A stretch of 64,000 nucleotides of DNA from Mesorhizobium sp. B2-8-5 (GCF_006440675.2 NZ_CP083951.1:4249501-4313500), one strand, 5' to 3'; counted from the stretch's first letter, positions 9,436-17,882 are shown. Made by a program: numbers and translations. The notes: generated by a model from the sequence alone, not told the origin.

Positions 9436-10064
9436 GGCCCGAGGCTTTGCAACAGACGCTCCGCCGCCGCAAGGTCGTCCGGCGTATTGACGTTGAAGAA
9501 CGGATCGATCTTCTGGTTGCCGGCCTCGATCATGGGGAATTCGACCTCGACATAGCCTTGCCGCTCCATGAAGGCCGAAACCCGCCGGTTGTCCTCGTCG
9601 ACCATGAAATGACGCAAGGCGTCGCGCAGGCCGAGCGGCCAAAGCGCGAAGGTCGGGTGCCATCTGCCGCCCGAACTGGCGACGGCGATCGCGCCAGGCC
9701 GGTCGTGAACTGCCGCGACCAGGCGCTCGACGAGGTCGTCGGGGAAGAACGGCGTGTCGCCGGCGGCGCTCATCAGCCACCGGCAGCTCGTTTGCGTCGC
9801 CGCCCATTCGAGGCCAGTGAGAATGCCAGCCAGCGGCCCGGCATGGCCCGGCACCGTATCCTCCAGCACCGGCAGGTCCAGGGCGGCAAACCGCGCCGGA
9901 TCGCCGTTCGCGTTGAGCCCAAGGATCGCGACCTGCGACTTCAATCGGCGGGCGACATGATCGATCAGTCTGTCATCACCAAGCGAAAGCAACGGCTTGT
10001 CGCCGCCGCCCATCCGGCGCGCCTGGCCTCCCGCCAGAATGATCCCTGCGACATGTCGGTCCAT
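9432..10064 (-). CDS. mobA: Molybdenum cofactor guanylyltransferase MobA
   Basis: A protein of 210 residues. The nucleotide-binding signature is GIILAGGQARRMGGGDKPLL; the metal-binding region is LMSAAGDTPFFP, and FFNVNTPDDLAAAE closes the C-terminus. It transfers GMP from GTP to Mo-molybdopterin. The ATG at 10064 puts the start eight residues before the signature; the 30 residues read upstream are unlike the family. It forms a coupled pair with mobB and lies about 2 kb from moaA, so a loose Moco cluster is present. Confidence 0.93.
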   Translation of the reverse strand: MDRHVAGIILAGGQARRMGGGDKPLLSLGDDRLIDHVARRLKSQVAILGLNANGDPARFAALDLPVLEDTVPGHAGPLAGILTGLEWAATQTSCRWLMSAAGDTPFFPDDLVERLVAAVHDRPGAIAVASSGGRWHPTFALWPLGLRDALRHFMVDEDNRRVSAFMERQGYVEVEFPMIEAGNQKIDPFFNVNTPDDLAAAERLLQSLGP

Positions 10065-10068
10065 CGGC

Positions 10069-10989
10069 CTATATGCCGTCCGGCGCCATGTCGGGTCCAG
10101 CGCTTTCAGCGGCGGGTTGCCGCCTGCCGACGACGCGCTCGCGGTAGAGCGCATAGAGGCCGGAGCCGATGATGATGACTGCGCCGACGATCATGGGCAG
10201 GTCTGGGACGTCGCCGAAGATGACGAGGCCGAGCAGGATCGACCAGAGCAGGGCGGTGTAGCGGTAGGGTGCGATGAAGGAGATGTCGCCCGAGCGCATC
10301 GCCATGATGATGAACTGATAGCCGATGAGCACCAGCACCGCCGCCAATGCCAACAGAGCTGTCGCCTTGCCGCTCATCGGCGTCCAGCCGCCCATCGGTG
10401 ACAAAAGCAGCGCACCAAGGACCGTCATGGCAAGCGCGGTCGCCGTCGACACCAGCATGGTCGGGATCGCCTCGGGGATGCGCTTGGTGGAGAGGTCGCG
10501 CACGGCGCAGCAGGCGACGCTGGCCAATGCCACCAGCGAATAGACACTGAACCCTTCGAAACCCGGCCGCACGATGATGAGCACGCCGACGAGACCGGCG
10601 GCAATGGCGGTCCAACGTCGCCAGCCGACGCTTTCGCCGAAGACCAATGCCGCGCCCATGGTGACCGCCAGCGGCAGAGCCTGCATGACGGCCGAGACAT
10701 TGCCGATCGGCAGATGCGCAAGCGCGATGAGGAACGACACGGTGGCGCCCGCTTCGCCGGCGACGCGCATGGCCACCATCGGCTGCAGCATGGCGGCCGG
10801 ATTGGCAAGCGCGCCGCGCCGCCAGGCCAGCAGACCGACGAGGAAGGATGCGAAGGCGCCGCGCACCAGCATGACCTGCGCCATGTTCATCGATTCGGAA
10901 GAGAATTTGGTGATCGCGTCGTTCAAGGTGAAGCCGACCATGGCCACGATCATGAACAGCGCGCCGCGCAGATTTGGCGAGAGAGGCAA
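10069..10989 (-). CDS. EamA/DMT-family transporter (RhaT-like)
   Basis: A protein of 306 residues with ten hydrophobic helices in two EamA halves. The first half contains LRGALFMIVAMVGFTLNDAITKFSS, and the second has YRYTALLWSILLGLVIFGDVPD near the end. Such proteins usually export small metabolites; the substrate is unknown. The start is uncertain: the best-fitting codon for full length is TTG at 10989, weakly supported by GGAA upstream, and no ATG lies near. Only four bases separate the stop from the mobA start, so co-transcription with mobA-mobB is likely although no functional link is known. Confidence 0.85.
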   Translation of the reverse strand: MPLSPNLRGALFMIVAMVGFTLNDAITKFSSESMNMAQVMLVRGAFASFLVGLLAWRRGALANPAAMLQPMVAMRVAGEAGATVSFLIALAHLPIGNVSAVMQALPLAVTMGAALVFGESVGWRRWTAIAAGLVGVLIIVRPGFEGFSVYSLVALASVACCAVRDLSTKRIPEAIPTMLVSTATALAMTVLGALLLSPMGGWTPMSGKATALLALAAVLVLIGYQFIIMAMRSGDISFIAPYRYTALLWSILLGLVIFGDVPDLPMIVGAVIIIGSGLYALYRERVVGRRQPAAESAGPDMAPDGI

Positions 10990-11008
10990 AGGCGTTTCCG
11001 GATTCTAT

Positions 11009-11066
11009 TTTAATTCAGCCGTCTAGCAGGCAGCCGGTTTAATTCAGCCGTCTAGCAGGCAGCCGG
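11009..11066. repeat. Perfect 29-bp tandem duplication upstream of the EamA gene
   Basis: The unit runs 11009-11037 and is repeated without mismatch or spacer at 11038-11066. It begins TTTAATTCAG and ends GGCAGCCGG. It lies 20 bases upstream of the EamA start codon, so it is in the 5' leader or promoter of that gene. The absence of any mismatch suggests a recent slippage event. Confidence 0.95.
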
Positions 11067-11142
11067 AAAACAGCAACGGCAAAGAAATGGGCCACGAATT
11101 TCTGCGTGGCCCATGAGATCGATCTGCCGAGCTTTGGAAGGC

Positions 11143-11499
11143 TTACTTCGGCGTCAGAACTTCGGTGCCGTTGCCGTTCTGGCCGGCAATGGTCCACAGC
11201 CCGTGCAGGGAGCCGTCCTTCTCGATCTTGTAAACGACGAGACCGATCTCCTTGCCCATCGCATAGCCGGCGGAAAATGCATTGTCGTTGCGCATGCAGA
11301 TGCCGTCCGAGGTCGAGCCGCCGGTTTCCCAGTGGATCGTGCAGGTCGTGTCGCTGGTCAGCGTGATGGTTGCCTCGCCGCCATATTTCGAGCCGTCGAA
11401 ATTGGTGCCGGCAACGTTGTAGGTGCCGCCGATCGACTGAGCCGCGGCCGATACGGAAGCAATCCCGAGCATTGCAAGTGAAAGCATGAATGTGCGCAT
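11143..11499 (-). CDS. Small secreted protein of unknown function
   Basis: A protein of about 118 residues. A signal peptide ends at about SAAAQ, and the mature part is about 95 residues, beta-rich, with GGTYNVAGTNFDGSKYGGEATITLTSDTTC as an early stretch (here broken: GGTYNVAGTNFDG, then GGEATITLTSDTTC). Two Cys could form a disulfide. Similar short rhizobial proteins are sometimes labelled fibronectin-binding without evidence; I do not adopt that. The ATG at 11499 follows GGGGAG; an upstream GTG is less well placed. Confidence 0.75.
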   Translation of the reverse strand: MRTFMLSLAMLGIASVSAAAQSIGGTYNVAGTNFDGSKYGGEATITLTSDTTCTIHWETGGSTSDGICMRNDNAFSAGYAMGKEIGLVVYKIEKDGSLHGLWTIAGQNGNGTEVLTPK

Positions 11500-11612
11500 G
11501 TGCACTCCCCCTAGCGCGAAAAACGCGCCGCGAAGGCTAGGCCGGAAAAGCTTGGCGGTAAATCGGCGGGAAGGTAACGCGGGCGCTTTATTTTCCGGAG
11601 AGCCGGCTGGCC

Positions 11613-12107
11613 TCAGGGGCCGCGCAGGCTGTTGGCGATGGCGCCGACCAGCGGGTCGTATTTAGCCTTGAGCGCGGCGGGATACTCGATCCAGACGGTA
11701 CGTATGACGTCGTCCTTCCCGAAGAGGCGCCGCTCGTAGAAGATCTTGCCATCCCTGGTGCCGGAAAGCACCGCCCAATCCTTGCTGGTCTTGCTGTAGG
11801 TGACCTTGTAACCCGGTTCGGTGCTGGCTTTCTCCTGAGCGACGAAACCTTGCGGCGTGTCGTTGTCGACATTGTAGATGCCGGAACAGGTCAGGCTGGC
11901 GCGGTCGGCGCTAAGCCATTGCTGCCCGTCGCCATTTTCCGGCTCGGGCATCGGCTTGTCGAAGATCTCGTCGGGGAATGTGCATGACTGGCCGAATCGC
12001 GCATTCACGTAGGTGAACGGCTTGGCCGTCGCCTCGGTCGTCGTGATTATCGATAGGGATACGACAGCCGCCAGTGACGACAAGCCGAAGCGCTGCGGAC
12101 GTTGCAT
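11613..12107 (-). CDS. Secreted protein of unknown function
   Basis: A protein of 164 residues. The N-terminus MQRPQRFGLSSLAAVVSLS and a cleavage site near ATA-KP make a plausible signal peptide. The remainder (NARFGQSCTFPDEIF, DGQQWLSADRASLTCSGIYN, YKVTYSKTSKDWAVLSGTRD) is soluble and has two Cys. The last stretch, describing a Tyr/Lys-rich strand followed by W-V-L-S-G, is shared with uncharacterised rhizobial periplasmic proteins. The ATG at 12107 follows a GGGGGG run seven bases upstream. It is not recognised as an enzyme. Confidence 0.75.
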   Translation of the reverse strand: MQRPQRFGLSSLAAVVSLSIITTTEATAKPFTYVNARFGQSCTFPDEIFDKPMPEPENGDGQQWLSADRASLTCSGIYNVDNDTPQGFVAQEKASTEPGYKVTYSKTSKDWAVLSGTRDGKIFYERRLFGKDDVIRTVWIEYPAALKAKYDPLVGAIANSLRGP

Positions 12108-12162
12108 GATCCCCCCTTCGGTCGATGACCAGAAGAGATCATGCATCAATCAGTGGAAAAAA

Positions 12163-13158
12163 TCAGCCGCCGGTGACGCTCATATGCCGCGACACCGAAG
12201 GGCGGCTGGTGCGGCGGTCGATGATGAAATCATGGCCCTTGGGCTTGCGGCCGATGGCCTCGTCGATGGCCTCGCCGAGCAGTTCGTTGCCTTCGGAGGC
12301 GCGCAGCGGCGCCCTGAGATCGGCGGCGTCCTCCTGGCCGAGGCACATATAGAGCGTGCCGGTGCAGGTCAGCCGCACGCGGTTGCAACTTTCGCAGAAA
12401 TTGTGCGTCATCGGCGTGATGAAGCCGAGCCGGCCGCCGGTCTCGGCGACATGGACATAGCGGGCGGGGCCGCCGGTCTTGAAAGGAATATCGGAAAGCG
12501 TGAACTGGCGTTCCAGCGACGCGCGCAGTATCGACAGCGGCAAATACTGATCGGTGCGGTCGGCCTCGATCTCGCCCATCGGCATCGTCTCGATGAGGGT
12601 GAGGTCCATGCCGCGGCCATGCGCCCAGCGCATCAGTTCGGGGATCTCGGCGTTGTTGAAGTCGCGCAGCGCAACCGCGTTGAGCTTGATCTTCAGCCCG
12701 GCCTTCTGCGCGGCGTCGATGCCTTCCATCACCTTGCCGAGATTGCCCCAGCGCGTGATCTGGTGGAACTTCCCGGCATCGAGCGTATCGAGCGAGACGT
12801 TGATGCGCTTGACACCGCAATCGGCGAGCTCTGCGGCGAAGCGCGAAAGCTGCGAGCCATTGGTGGTCAGCGTCAGCTCTTCCAGGGCGCCGCTCGCGAG
12901 ATGCCGCGACAGCTGGCGCACCAGATGCATGATGTTCTTGCGCACCAGCGGCTCGCCGCCGGTCAGCCGCAGCTTCTTCACGCCCTTTTCGATGAAAACG
13001 GTGCAGAGCCGGTCAAGCTCTTCCAACGACAGCAGATCCTTCTTCGGCAGGAAGGTCATGTCCTCGGCCATGCAATAGGTGCAGCGGAAATCGCAGCGGT
13101 CGGTGACCGACACGCGCAGATAGCTGATCGTGCGACCGAAGGGGTCGATCATGTCCAT
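12163..13158 (-). CDS. moaA: GTP 3',8-cyclase MoaA
   Basis: A radical-SAM enzyme of 331 residues that starts molybdopterin synthesis by converting GTP to 3',8-cyclo-GTP. The N-terminal cluster motif is C22-x3-C26-x2-C29 ([10 protein letters not shown]), and the second cluster lies in [15 protein letters not shown]. The C-terminus ends in the Gly-Gly (SVTGG) needed by MoaA in trans or in cis for activity. The ATG at 13158 is preferred over the TTG at 13164. It reads toward the mobA-mobB side, with two unrelated secreted proteins and the EamA gene between. No Moco riboswitch was recognised upstream. Confidence 0.96.
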   Translation of the reverse strand: MDMIDPFGRTISYLRVSVTDRCDFRCTYCMAEDMTFLPKKDLLSLEELDRLCTVFIEKGVKKLRLTGGEPLVRKNIMHLVRQLSRHLASGALEELTLTTNGSQLSRFAAELADCGVKRINVSLDTLDAGKFHQITRWGNLGKVMEGIDAAQKAGLKIKLNAVALRDFNNAEIPELMRWAHGRGMDLTLIETMPMGEIEADRTDQYLPLSILRASLERQFTLSDIPFKTGGPARYVHVAETGGRLGFITPMTHNFCESCNRVRLTCTGTLYMCLGQEDAADLRAPLRASEGNELLGEAIDEAIGRKPKGHDFIIDRRTSRPSVSRHMSVTGG

Positions 13159-13354
13159 TTGCAAGCGTTTCCCATGGCCTGAGCGGCGTCGTTATATATA
13201 GCTATGTGATACGATCCAATGCCGCATTCAAGATAGAATGTCTCGATCTTTGGTAACATTCCCCGACCGACATCGCGTGTCGGCTGCTTTCTAATGATCC
13301 TTTTCGGATCGCGCGAAGCGGCGTAGGGAAGGGCGCAACCCAGACAGGACAGCC

Positions 13355-13708
13355 ATGACCGCGCCAAAGGAACTCAGGGTCTCGAAGGACCGCAAGCTCT
13401 TGACCGTGACCTTCCCCGGCCACCAACCGTTCGAATTGCCGGCGGAGTTCCTGCGCGTGGCCTCGCCATCGGCGGAGGTGCAGGGCCATTCGCCGGAGCA
13501 GCGGGTGACGGTGCCCGGCAAGCGCAATGTCGCGATCCTCAAGATCGACCCGGTCGGCAATTATGCTGTGCGCATCACCTTCGACGATTTCCACGACACC
13601 GGCATCTTCACCTGGAGCTATCTGCATACGCTCGGCCACGAAAAGGACGAGCGCTGGAACGCTTATCTTGCCGAGCTGGCCGAGAAGGGACTGAGCCGAG
13701 ATCGCTAG
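13355..13708 (+). CDS. DUF971 (GBBH-like N-terminal domain) protein
   Basis: A protein of 117 residues matching the DUF971 core. It starts from a family-typical KELRVSKDRKLLTVTFPGHQPFELPAEFLRV, here seen as KDRKLLTVTFPG and FELPAEFLRV. It ends DDFHDTGIFTWSYLHTLG, the signature that resembles the N-terminal zinc-binding domain of gamma-butyrobetaine hydroxylase. In other bacteria the domain is found alone or fused to the Mrp/ApbC iron-sulfur carrier. It is divergent from moaA across 200 bases that contain an AT-rich box (TTATATATAGCTATG). Confidence 0.88.
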   Translation: MTAPKELRVSKDRKLLTVTFPGHQPFELPAEFLRVASPSAEVQGHSPEQRVTVPGKRNVAILKIDPVGNYAVRITFDDFHDTGIFTWSYLHTLGHEKDERWNAYLAELAEKGLSRDR

Positions 13709-13800
13709 CCTGGCGCATGGCATCCAATTTCGGCAGCCGGCTGTCGTCAAGGCGTCATGGACATGGAGTAGCGCCGGCAAAAGGTCAGGAGGCGAAAAAG

Positions 13801-14412
13801 ATGTCGCTCATCACATCCGTCGAACAGCTCGAGGCCCTTTACGGGTTGCCGAGCGAGGCTTCGGTCGTCAAGGAGCTCGACCATGTGATTCCCGAATATG
13901 CCGCCTTCATCGAGGCGTCGCCCTTCGTGGCGCTGGCGACCAGCGGGCCGGAGGGACTCGATTGTTCGCCGCGTGGCGATCTCGGGGGCTTCGTACGCAT
14001 CGTCGACGACAAGACACTGATGATGCCGGACAGGCGCGGCAACAACCGCGCCGATTCGCTGAAGAACATCATTCGCGATCCGCGCGTCGGGCTGCTCTTT
14101 CTGGTGCCGGGCTCGGGCACTACGCTGCGCGTCAACGGCCGCGCTCATATCACAACCGATGCCGGGCTTTGCGCGTCCTTCATGGTCGACGGCAAGCCGG
14201 CTCGCTCGGTCACCGTCATCGATGTCGACACGGTCTATTTCCAATGCGCCCGCGCTATCGTGCGCTCCGAACTGTGGAACCCGGCTAGGCATGTCGATCC
14301 GAAGTCGCTGCCGACGCCCGGCCAGATCCTCGAGGTCACCAGCCGCAAGAACATCGACGCCGCGGCCTATGACAGGGAATGGCCGGAGCGGGCGAAGAAA
14401 ACCATGTGGTAA
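13801..14412 (+). CDS. Pyridoxamine-5'-phosphate-oxidase-like FMN-binding protein (MSMEG_1061 type)
   Basis: A protein of 203 residues with a split-barrel fold. The characteristic regions are SPFVALATSGPEGLDCSPRGD, DDKTLMMPDRRGNNRADSLKNII, and PRVGLLFLVPG; the arginine-rich RRGNNR stretch and the later WNPARHVDP fit the MSMEG_1061 FMN-dependent subgroup. The function in this subgroup is not established. The start at 13801 follows AGGAGG; the upstream in-frame ATG at 13717 would overlap the region between genes without a ribosome-binding site. Confidence 0.85.
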   Translation: MSLITSVEQLEALYGLPSEASVVKELDHVIPEYAAFIEASPFVALATSGPEGLDCSPRGDLGGFVRIVDDKTLMMPDRRGNNRADSLKNIIRDPRVGLLFLVPGSGTTLRVNGRAHITTDAGLCASFMVDGKPARSVTVIDVDTVYFQCARAIVRSELWNPARHVDPKSLPTPGQILEVTSRKNIDAAAYDREWPERAKKTMW

Positions 14413-14424
14413 TCGGAAGCCGGC

Positions 14425-14877
14425 TCAGGCTTCCTTCAGCACGTCGGCGATCTTGCGCATCTGCTCGCCGATCATGTCGCACTGCTCCGGCGTCGATTGG
14501 CTCATCGCCTTCTCGATCAGCGCCATGTGAACCTTCAGCGCCTTCATCAGCAGGGCTTCGCCCACCTCGGTCAGGTTCAGCCGCAGCACCCGCTTGTCCT
14601 TCTCGTCGCCCTCGCGGCGAAGCAGGCCGCGCGCCTCGAGCTGCGGCAACAGCATGGTGATGTTGGAGCGGCCGACCAGCAGCTTGCGGGCAAGATCGTG
14701 CTGCGACATGCCTGGGTGGCGATAGAGGTTCATCAGCACGTCGAGCTGCGCCGGCTTGAGGTCGAGCGGGGCGAGCTTCACCGCCAGCGTGCGCTCCAGC
14801 ACATGGCAGGCGCGCGCCACCGCAACCCAGTTGCGAAAGCGAGGATTGTCCCAGGGCAGCTCTTGTTTAATGTTCAT
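14425..14877 (-). CDS. MarR-family transcriptional regulator
   Basis: A protein of 150 residues with a winged helix: KPAQLDVLMNLYRHPGMSQHDLARKLLVGRSNITMLLPQLEARGLLRREGDEKDKRVLRL spans the recognition helix and the D-x-R wing loop, here DKRVLRL. MarR dimers usually repress themselves and a divergent gene and are released by a small phenolic or lipid-like ligand. The ATG at 14877 overlaps the first of two tandem operators (14872-14885), which indicates autorepression. The divergent gene is an alpha/beta hydrolase. Confidence 0.92.
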   Translation of the reverse strand: MNIKQELPWDNPRFRNWVAVARACHVLERTLAVKLAPLDLKPAQLDVLMNLYRHPGMSQHDLARKLLVGRSNITMLLPQLEARGLLRREGDEKDKRVLRLNLTEVGEALLMKALKVHMALIEKAMSQSTPEQCDMIGEQMRKIADVLKEA

Positions 14878-14905
14878 GTTTGAACTATTATGTTCATGCT
14901 TGAAC
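14872..14905. promoter_or_regulatory. Two tandem MarR operators in a divergent promoter
   Basis: GTTCATGTTTGAAC (14872-14885) and GTTCATGCTTGAAC (14892-14905) are two near-identical copies of the inverted repeat GTTCA-N4-TGAAC. Their centres are 20 bases apart, about two helical turns, so two dimers would bind on the same face. The first covers the marR start codon, and the second ends 19 bases before the hydrolase start, so binding would shut off both genes. Confidence 0.8.
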
Positions 14906-14924
14906 GAATGGATGGATCGCCAAT

Positions 14925-15833
14925 ATGGCATCATTTGGATTGAAGGTCATCCGCGGCGTCTTTGGCGCGGCCGAGCATGTCATGCCACGTCTTGGCGGCC
15001 GCGCCGCATTCGAATTGTTTTGCCGCACACCCAATGCCAGATCCTTGAGCGACGGTGAGCGTCGTGCTGTCGACCGCGCCTCGGACTTCATGGCCGAGGC
15101 GCGCCACCACCGGCTGAAGACCAGGACGGACTGCGTGGCGGTGCATGAATTCCGCCCGGAGCCGGGCAGGGAGTCTCGCGGAACGGTGCTCGTCATCCAT
15201 GGCTGGCGTTCGCGCACCGAATATATGCGCGCCCTGATCGAAGGGTTTCGCGGCGCCGGCTACAAGGTCGTCTCGCTCGACCTGCCCGGGCATGGCCATT
15301 CGCTCGGCCGCCATCTCAACATGGTGACCGCCGTGGACGCGGCGCGGGTCGCCGGCGAATGGTTCGGGCCCTTTGCCGCGGTCGTCGGCCATTCCTTCGG
15401 CGGCGCGATTGCCGCCAATGCCGTCGCGGCATCGGTCAAGGGCATGCCGCCGCTTAAGGCGCAGAAACTGGTGCTGATTGCCGCGCCGAGCTCGCTGCCT
15501 GCAATCTTCGACGATTTCAGCGACATGATGAATGTCGGGCCGCGCTCCCGCGTCGCCATGGCGGATCGGGTAAAATATCTGTCGGGCCGGTCGCTCAGCG
15601 AATTCACCGGCGACCGCCAACTTGCGGAGGCGCCGGTGCCGACGCTGATCATCCACGCGCCGGACGATCGCGAAGTCCATGCCGACCATGCGAAGCGTTA
15701 CGCGGGCGCCGGAGAGCATGTCCACCTGCATTGGGCCAATGGGCTTGGCCATCGCCGCATCCTCGCCGACAGGGAGGTCGTTGCGCGCGCGGTCGGTTTC
15801 GTGACCGGGCAACGCGAAACGACACTGCACTAG
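14925..15833 (+). CDS. Alpha/beta hydrolase (serine esterase/lipase-like)
   Basis: A protein of 302 residues. The oxyanion strand reads TVLVIHGWRSR, the nucleophile elbow is GHSFGG, and the acid and base are in APDDREVHADH and GLGHRRI. It is related to lysophospholipase-like hydrolases; the substrate is unknown. MarR control through the shared operator region suggests that an aromatic or lipophilic ester induces it. The stop codon TAG is directly followed by the left end of an IS5-family element, so the natural end of the gene may be intact (TAG lies inside the CTAG target) but its transcript terminator has been displaced. Confidence 0.88.
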   Translation: MASFGLKVIRGVFGAAEHVMPRLGGRAAFELFCRTPNARSLSDGERRAVDRASDFMAEARHHRLKTRTDCVAVHEFRPEPGRESRGTVLVIHGWRSRTEYMRALIEGFRGAGYKVVSLDLPGHGHSLGRHLNMVTAVDAARVAGEWFGPFAAVVGHSFGGAIAANAVAASVKGMPPLKAQKLVLIAAPSSLPAIFDDFSDMMNVGPRSRVAMADRVKYLSGRSLSEFTGDRQLAEAPVPTLIIHAPDDREVHADHAKRYAGAGEHVHLHWANGLGHRRILADREVVARAVGFVTGQRETTLH

Positions 15834-16652
15834 GGCTTGTTGAGATTCATCGTGAGTTTATGACGGCGGCAGCGAGATGGATGATGGCACTGAAACTCTG
15901 GTCGGTTTTGTCGGCGCGCATGGCGATACGTTTGAATTCCTTGAGTTTGCAGAAGAAGTTTTCGATCAGATGACGCCATTTGTACATCTCGGCATCGAGC
16001 GGCAGCGGCTTTGCACGGCGCGGGTGCTGAGAAATGACGACCTTGGCGCCGCGCTCGTTCAGATCGGTGATGATGACGTTGCTGTCGAAGGCCTTATCGG
16101 CGATCAGAGCGTCGAAGCAGAGGCCCGCGATGAGCGGTTCAACACCGACCGTATCGAACCGCTGGCCCGGCAGCAGGACAAAGCGCACGAGATTGCCAAG
16201 CGCGTCGGTAAGCGCCAAGATCTTGGTCGTCATGCCGCCTTTGGAGCGACCAATGGCCTGGCTCTGAGTCCCCCTTTTGCGCCCTGGCCGTGGCGATGGA
16301 CTTTGACGATGGTTGCGTCGACCATGGCGTATTCCATGTCCGGTTCGTCCGAGCAGGCCTCGAAAAGCCGAATGAAAACATCGGCTTTGACCCAACCGCG
16401 GTATCGCGTGAAGACGCTGTTCCACTTGCCGAAGAAGGCTGGCAGATCGCGCCATGGGCTTCCAGTGCGCACGATCCAAAGAACCGCTTCAACAAACAGG
16501 CGATTGTCACCTCCGCTTCGTCCAGGGTCTATCGCCTTACCCAGACAATGCGGTTCCATCCTCGCCCACTGGGCGTCCGTCAGCACGAATCGTTCCATCA
16601 AAAGCTTGAATCACGACCAAGCCAAGATGGGAATCCTGAATATCAACAAACC
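15834..16652 (-). mobile_element. IS5-family insertion sequence (IS427-like group), 819 bp
   Basis: The left end GGCTTGTTGAGATTCA (15834-15849) and the right end TGAATATCAACAAACC (16637-16652) are 16-base inverted repeats with two mismatches. CTAG precedes the left end and TTAG follows the right end, in line with the C/T-TA-A/G target preferred by this group. The transposase is split in two frames. The element sits between the stop codon of the alpha/beta hydrolase and a palindromic repeat whose first bases are the right flank. Confidence 0.9.
15847..16601 (-). CDS. IS5-family transposase made by -1 frameshift (orfA 16601-16230, orfB to 15847)
   Basis: OrfA (123 codons from 16601) opens FVLTDAQWARMEPHCLG, the usual IS5 N-terminus, and carries the first catalytic Asp in VDATIVKVHRHGQGAKGG. 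The frame then changes by -1 at a run of A4G5 on the coding strand (16278-16270), after which TQSQAIGRSKGGMTTK continues the family sequence. The second Asp is in LIADKAFDSN and the Glu in ENFFCKLKEFKRIAMRADK, so the DDE triad is complete once the shift occurs. The arrangement matches programmed frameshifting rather than decay. Confidence 0.88.
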
Positions 16653-16758
16653 TTAGATCGTGATGGCGTTTCGTTGAATCGCCGTCACGATCTAACTTTT
16701 TGTTGGAGCATGATCTTTCCCCGAAACCGGTTCCCACTTTTCGGGATCATGCTCTAGG
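16653..16758. repeat. Rhizobial palindromic intergenic repeat (RIME-like), two hairpins
   Basis: First hairpin: arms 16653-16668 and 16680-16695 (TTAGATCGTGATGGCG with one mismatch). Second hairpin: arms GAGCATGATC (16706-16715) and GATCATGCTC (16745-16754) around a C-rich loop containing CGAAACCGGTTCCCAC. The two-hairpin mosaic resembles the Rhizobium-specific intergenic mosaic elements. The stop codon of plsY lies in the foot of the second hairpin. The IS5 element ends exactly at the foot of the first. Confidence 0.8.
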
Positions 16759-17443
16759 AGATTTGCGAGCCTGCGTTCGGTCCTGGGCCGCCGCCGCCAA
16801 GGCGTGGCTCTGTTCCCGCCAGCAGCCGCTGAATGTTGGCGCGGTGGCGCAAGATCACGTAGAGGCTGCCCGCGATCACCAGCAACCGATATGGCAATGG
16901 TTGCTCCAAGCCGCAGACAAGCGCGACCGCCGTCAGCGCCGCCAGCATCGAGCTCAGGGAAACGATCCGGAAAAGAGCGAGTGTGGCCGCAAATGCCGTG
17001 GCGGCACCCAATCCTACAGGCCATGACATCGCCAGCAGCACGCCAAGTCCCGTCGCGGCGGATTTTCCGCCGGTGAAATTCAGCCAGATCGACCGGCCGT
17101 GCCCCAGCAGCACGGCAAGTCCGGCCAGGCAAACGAGCCAGGGAGCCAAGGTCTGCAGTTCTAGCGCCATCGGTGGCGTGGCGGACGATATCGCGTAGCA
17201 CCAGGGATAGAACCAGCGAACAAAGACGACCGCCGCCACGCCTTTCAGCACGTCGACAAGCAGAACCGCCAATGCCGGCCATTTGCCCAAGGTTCTGAGC
17301 ACGTTGGTCGCGCCGGTGGATCTGGAGCCGTGCTCGCGTATGTCGATGCCCTTGAGAAGTTTGCCGGCCAGATAACCGGTGGGCGTGGAGCCGAGCAGAT
17401 AGGCGACCGTCAATCCAACCGCACTTGCTATCCAAAAAACCAT
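16754..17443 (-). CDS. plsY: Glycerol-3-phosphate acyltransferase PlsY family
   Basis: An integral membrane protein of 229 residues. PlsY motif 1 is GSTPTGYLAGKLLKGIDIREHGSRSTGATNVLRTLG, seen as SRSTGATNVLR; motif 2 is GHGRSIWLNFTGGKSAATGLG (GHGRS, then GGKSAATGLG); and the third is the usual C-terminal segment near RHRANIQRLLAGTE. PlsY uses acyl-phosphate to make lysophosphatidic acid for membrane lipid synthesis. It is longer at both ends than Gram-positive PlsY, as in cyanobacterial and some rhizobial forms. The last codons run into the palindromic repeat. Confidence 0.92.
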   Translation of the reverse strand: MVFWIASAVGLTVAYLLGSTPTGYLAGKLLKGIDIREHGSRSTGATNVLRTLGKWPALAVLLVDVLKGVAAVVFVRWFYPWCYAISSATPPMALELQTLAPWLVCLAGLAVLLGHGRSIWLNFTGGKSAATGLGVLLAMSWPVGLGAATAFAATLALFRIVSLSSMLAALTAVALVCGLEQPLPYRLLVIAGSLYVILRHRANIQRLLAGTEPRLGGGGPGPNAGSQIS

Positions 17444-17480
17444 TGGGTCGATTGATCCCAGACGTTGAGGGAAACTGTGA

Positions 17481-17882
17481 TCAGTCGGCCTTCTTTTTCC
17501 GCCCCGGCTCGACCGGCAGGCCAGCTGCCTTCCAGGCGGTGTAGCCGCCGAGGATGTGCTTGACCGGCGTCAGTCCCATGTCCTGCGCCGTCTTGGTGGC
17601 CAAAGCCGAGCGCCAGCCGCCGGCGCAGAAGAAGACGAAGGTCTTTCCGCTGGCGAAGAACGGCTTGTGATAGGGGCTTTCGGGATCGATCCAGAATTCC
17701 AGCATGCCGCGCGTCACGTGCTTGGCACCGGGGATATTGCCATCGCGCTCGACCTCGCGCGGATCGCGCAGATCGACGAAGATGGTGTCTTCGTCCTCCA
17801 GCAATCCGGCCGCTTCCTCGGGCGACACAACCTCGATCTCGGCATTCGCCTCGTCGAGCAGCTGGCGATAACCTTTCTTCAC
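17481..17882 (-). CDS. Rhodanese-like domain protein
   Basis: A single-domain cytosolic protein of 133 residues. The CH2A region reads FVDLRDPREVERDGNIPGAKHV, and the active-site loop is FFCAGGWRSALA, with the cysteine that carries the persulfide. The six-residue loop after Cys fits a thiosulfate or polysulfide sulfurtransferase rather than a phosphatase-like Cdc25 loop. It starts with GTG at 17882, preceded by GGAGG. It may be co-transcribed with plsY (37 bases apart). Confidence 0.9.
   Translation of the reverse strand: MKKGYRQLLDEANAEIEVVSPEEAAGLLEDEDTIFVDLRDPREVERDGNIPGAKHVTRGMLEFWIDPESPYHKPFFASGKTFVFFCAGGWRSALATKTAQDMGLTPVKHILGGYTAWKAAGLPVEPGRKKKAD

Noticed and set aside
13159..13354. 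Moco riboswitch or other known riboswitch ahead of moaA
   Set aside because: No conserved multi-stem core could be recognised; only an AT-rich promoter-like box is present.
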